8,231 nucleotides of DNA from CAYSBE01 sp044337585 (GTDB lineage: Bacteria; Bacteroidota; Bacteroidia; UKL13-3), in NCBI GenBank assembly GCA_044337585.1, contig JBIINH010000096.1, positions 1-8,231 of the forward strand. The letters are read 5' to 3'. This document shows positions 6,869-8,231 of the stretch, piece by piece. Position 1 is the stretch's first letter; each line of letters starts with the position of its first letter. Both the position numbers and the translations under genes were made by a program. A model generated the notes under the pieces. It was not told the DNA's origin. It did no database searches and was given only the letters and a program-made list of their open reading frames with translations.

Positions 6869-8231
6869 ATGGGACTTTTTGTAAAGAAAAACATCGCAAC
6901 ACTCTTAAAAGACGCTGAAGGACATTCGCTGAAGAGAACACTTACTGCAGGCAGTTTGATTGCCCTTGGTATTGGTGCAATTATAGGTGCCGGACTATTT
7001 GTAAGAACAGCAGCTGCAGCCGGAGAGCATGCTGGAAATGCAGTAACTATTTCATTTCTAATTGCTGCTGTGGGATGTGCCTTTGCCGGACTATGTTATG
7101 CAGAGTTTGCAAGTATGATACCTGTTGCAGGCAGCGCATATACTTATGCATATGCCACAATGGGCGAAATAGTTGCGTGGATTATTGGTTGGGCATTGAT
7201 TTTAGAATATGCACTTGGTGCAGCCACAGTAGCCATTGCATGGAGCGAATACCTAAACACATTATTGGGTGGTGTAATACCCTATCAATGGTGCCATTCA
7301 CCTTTTGAGTCTGCCATCAATAAAACAACAGGAATATTGGAACATGGTATTATGAATATACCAGCATTGTTTATATTGTTACTTTTAACAGCATTGCTCA
7401 TTAGGGGAACGCAACAATCTGCTATGGTAAATGCGATTATAGTATTTATAAAAGTAGCTATTGTATTGGTATTTATTGTTATTGGTTGGCAATACATCAA
7501 TCCTGAAAATCACATTCCTTATTTTATACCTGCTGATGCACCACCTGCTGTTAAAGCAGACGGTTCTACCTACGATTATTCAGATATATTCAGGCATGGT
7601 TGGGGCGGGGTATTAACCGGGGCTGGAATTGTGTTTTTTGCATTTATTGGTTTTGATGCGGTATCAACAGCAGCTCAGGAGGCAAAAAATCCACAGAAAG
7701 ACATGCCAATTGGTATTTTAGGCTCTTTAGTTGTTTGCACAATTTTGTATGTATTGTTTGCACATGTATTAACCGGTGTAGCACCTTATTCAGATTTTGT
7801 AATGGAAGGAAAAGAGGCATCGGTAGCTTATGCCATTGAAACCTATATGCATGGATATCATTGGTTAGCAACTTTGGTTACCATTGCCATACTTGCAGGG
7901 TTTTCATCAGTTATTCTTGTTATGCTTATGGGACAGTCACGTGTATTTTACTCAATGTCGCATGATGGGTTGATACCTAAAGTATTTTCAGATTTGCATG
8001 AAAAATTTCGCACACCCTATAAGTCAAACATGATTTTATTTTTTCTCGTTGGTGCATTTGCAGGATTTGTGCCCGGAAATGTAGCCGGTGATTTAACAAG
8101 CATTGGAACCTTATTGGCTTTTGTGTTGGTATGCGTTGGGATTTGGATGTTGCGAATTACTGATCCGGCCATAAAAAGACCTTTCAAAACTCCACTGGTG
8201 CCATTGGTTCCAATTTTAGGTATCTTGATAT
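6869..8231 (+). CDS. APC-superfamily amino acid permease, 3' partial
   Basis: The first 454 residues of an inner-membrane amino acid transporter of the APC superfamily, probably of the cationic amino acid transporter (CAT)/YfnA-like branch. The frame is open to the right edge and the stop is not seen. TM1 carries the unwound substrate-site motif GIGAIIGAGLF (34-44) after a cytosolic stretch with SLKRTLTAGSL (20-30). Further hydrophobic segments are visible around 60-80, 100-127, 162-178, 185-207, 247-266, 281-303, 331-354, 386-401 and 408-428. The TM6 region FFAFIGFDAVSTAAQEAKNP (256-275) is the most diagnostic part, followed by DMPIGI. GQSRVFYSMSHDGLIPK (355-371) is the typical TM8-TM9 loop motif, and RPFKTPLVPLVP (437-448) precedes the last helices. 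Family members I know are about 460-560 residues, so little is missing. Substrate is not determined by sequence alone. The ATG at 6869 directly precedes the conserved amphipathic N-terminus. Transcribed divergently from rel. Confidence 0.9.
   Translation, partial: MGLFVKKNIATLLKDAEGHSLKRTLTAGSLIALGIGAIIGAGLFVRTAAAAGEHAGNAVTISFLIAAVGCAFAGLCYAEFASMIPVAGSAYTYAYATMGEIVAWIIGWALILEYALGAATVAIAWSEYLNTLLGGVIPYQWCHSPFESAINKTTGILEHGIMNIPALFILLLLTALLIRGTQQSAMVNAIIVFIKVAIVLVFIVIGWQYINPENHIPYFIPADAPPAVKADGSTYDYSDIFRHGWGGVLTGAGIVFFAFIGFDAVSTAAQEAKNPQKDMPIGILGSLVVCTILYVLFAHVLTGVAPYSDFVMEGKEASVAYAIETYMHGYHWLATLVTIAILAGFSSVILVMLMGQSRVFYSMSHDGLIPKVFSDLHEKFRTPYKSNMILFFLVGAFAGFVPGNVAGDLTSIGTLLAFVLVCVGIWMLRITDPAIKRPFKTPLVPLVPILGILI

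Noticed and set aside
7075..7308. 77-codon plus-strand open frame, Cys-rich, inside the permease gene
   Set aside because: It is the +1 shadow of the permease reading frame; the cysteines come from TGT/TGC patterns in membrane-segment codons.

Overview
The window comes from a member of the Bacteroidota. The main evidence is a GldN/PorN homologue, a type IX secretion family confined to that phylum. The low-GC sequence, the Bacteroidota-style Rel protein (RLRD in place of RFKD in the synthetase motif), the MlaD-like protein ending in an RYVHVSVFG motif, and the lack of clear Shine-Dalgarno sequences agree with this. The genus cannot be told from the sequence alone.

Layout. Positions 2-877 (+) hold the 3' part of an MCE/MlaD-type lipid-transport protein whose start lies upstream of the window. 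It converges, across 26 bases, on a tight run of five minus-strand genes read from 6757 down to 904: a bifunctional (p)ppGpp synthetase/hydrolase (Rel), a PLP-dependent class I aminotransferase, a heptose-7-phosphate kinase (PfkB family, HldA/RfaE1 type), a GldN-like protein and an LPP20-type lipoprotein. The gaps are 33, -1, 0 and 44 bases, so this looks like one operon, with translational coupling at aminotransferase/kinase (TAATG) and kinase/gldN (TAAATGATGATG). A 111-base divergent spacer (6758-6868) separates rel from a plus-strand amino acid permease of the APC superfamily, cut by the right edge after 454 residues.

Theme. Apart from Rel and the two amino-acid-related genes, most of the products concern the cell envelope: phospholipid trafficking (MlaD-like), LPS core heptose (HldA), type IX secretion (GldN-like) and an outer-membrane-type lipoprotein (LPP20-like). 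The link of the stringent-response enzyme to these genes is positional only. Nearly every base is coding and there is no stretch over 300 bases without a gene. I see no mobile element, CRISPR array, tRNA or rRNA. The window looks mostly ordinary; the point most worth following is the solitary gldN homologue, placed away from gldKLM and coupled to a heptose kinase. I did not find a convincing undescribed system.
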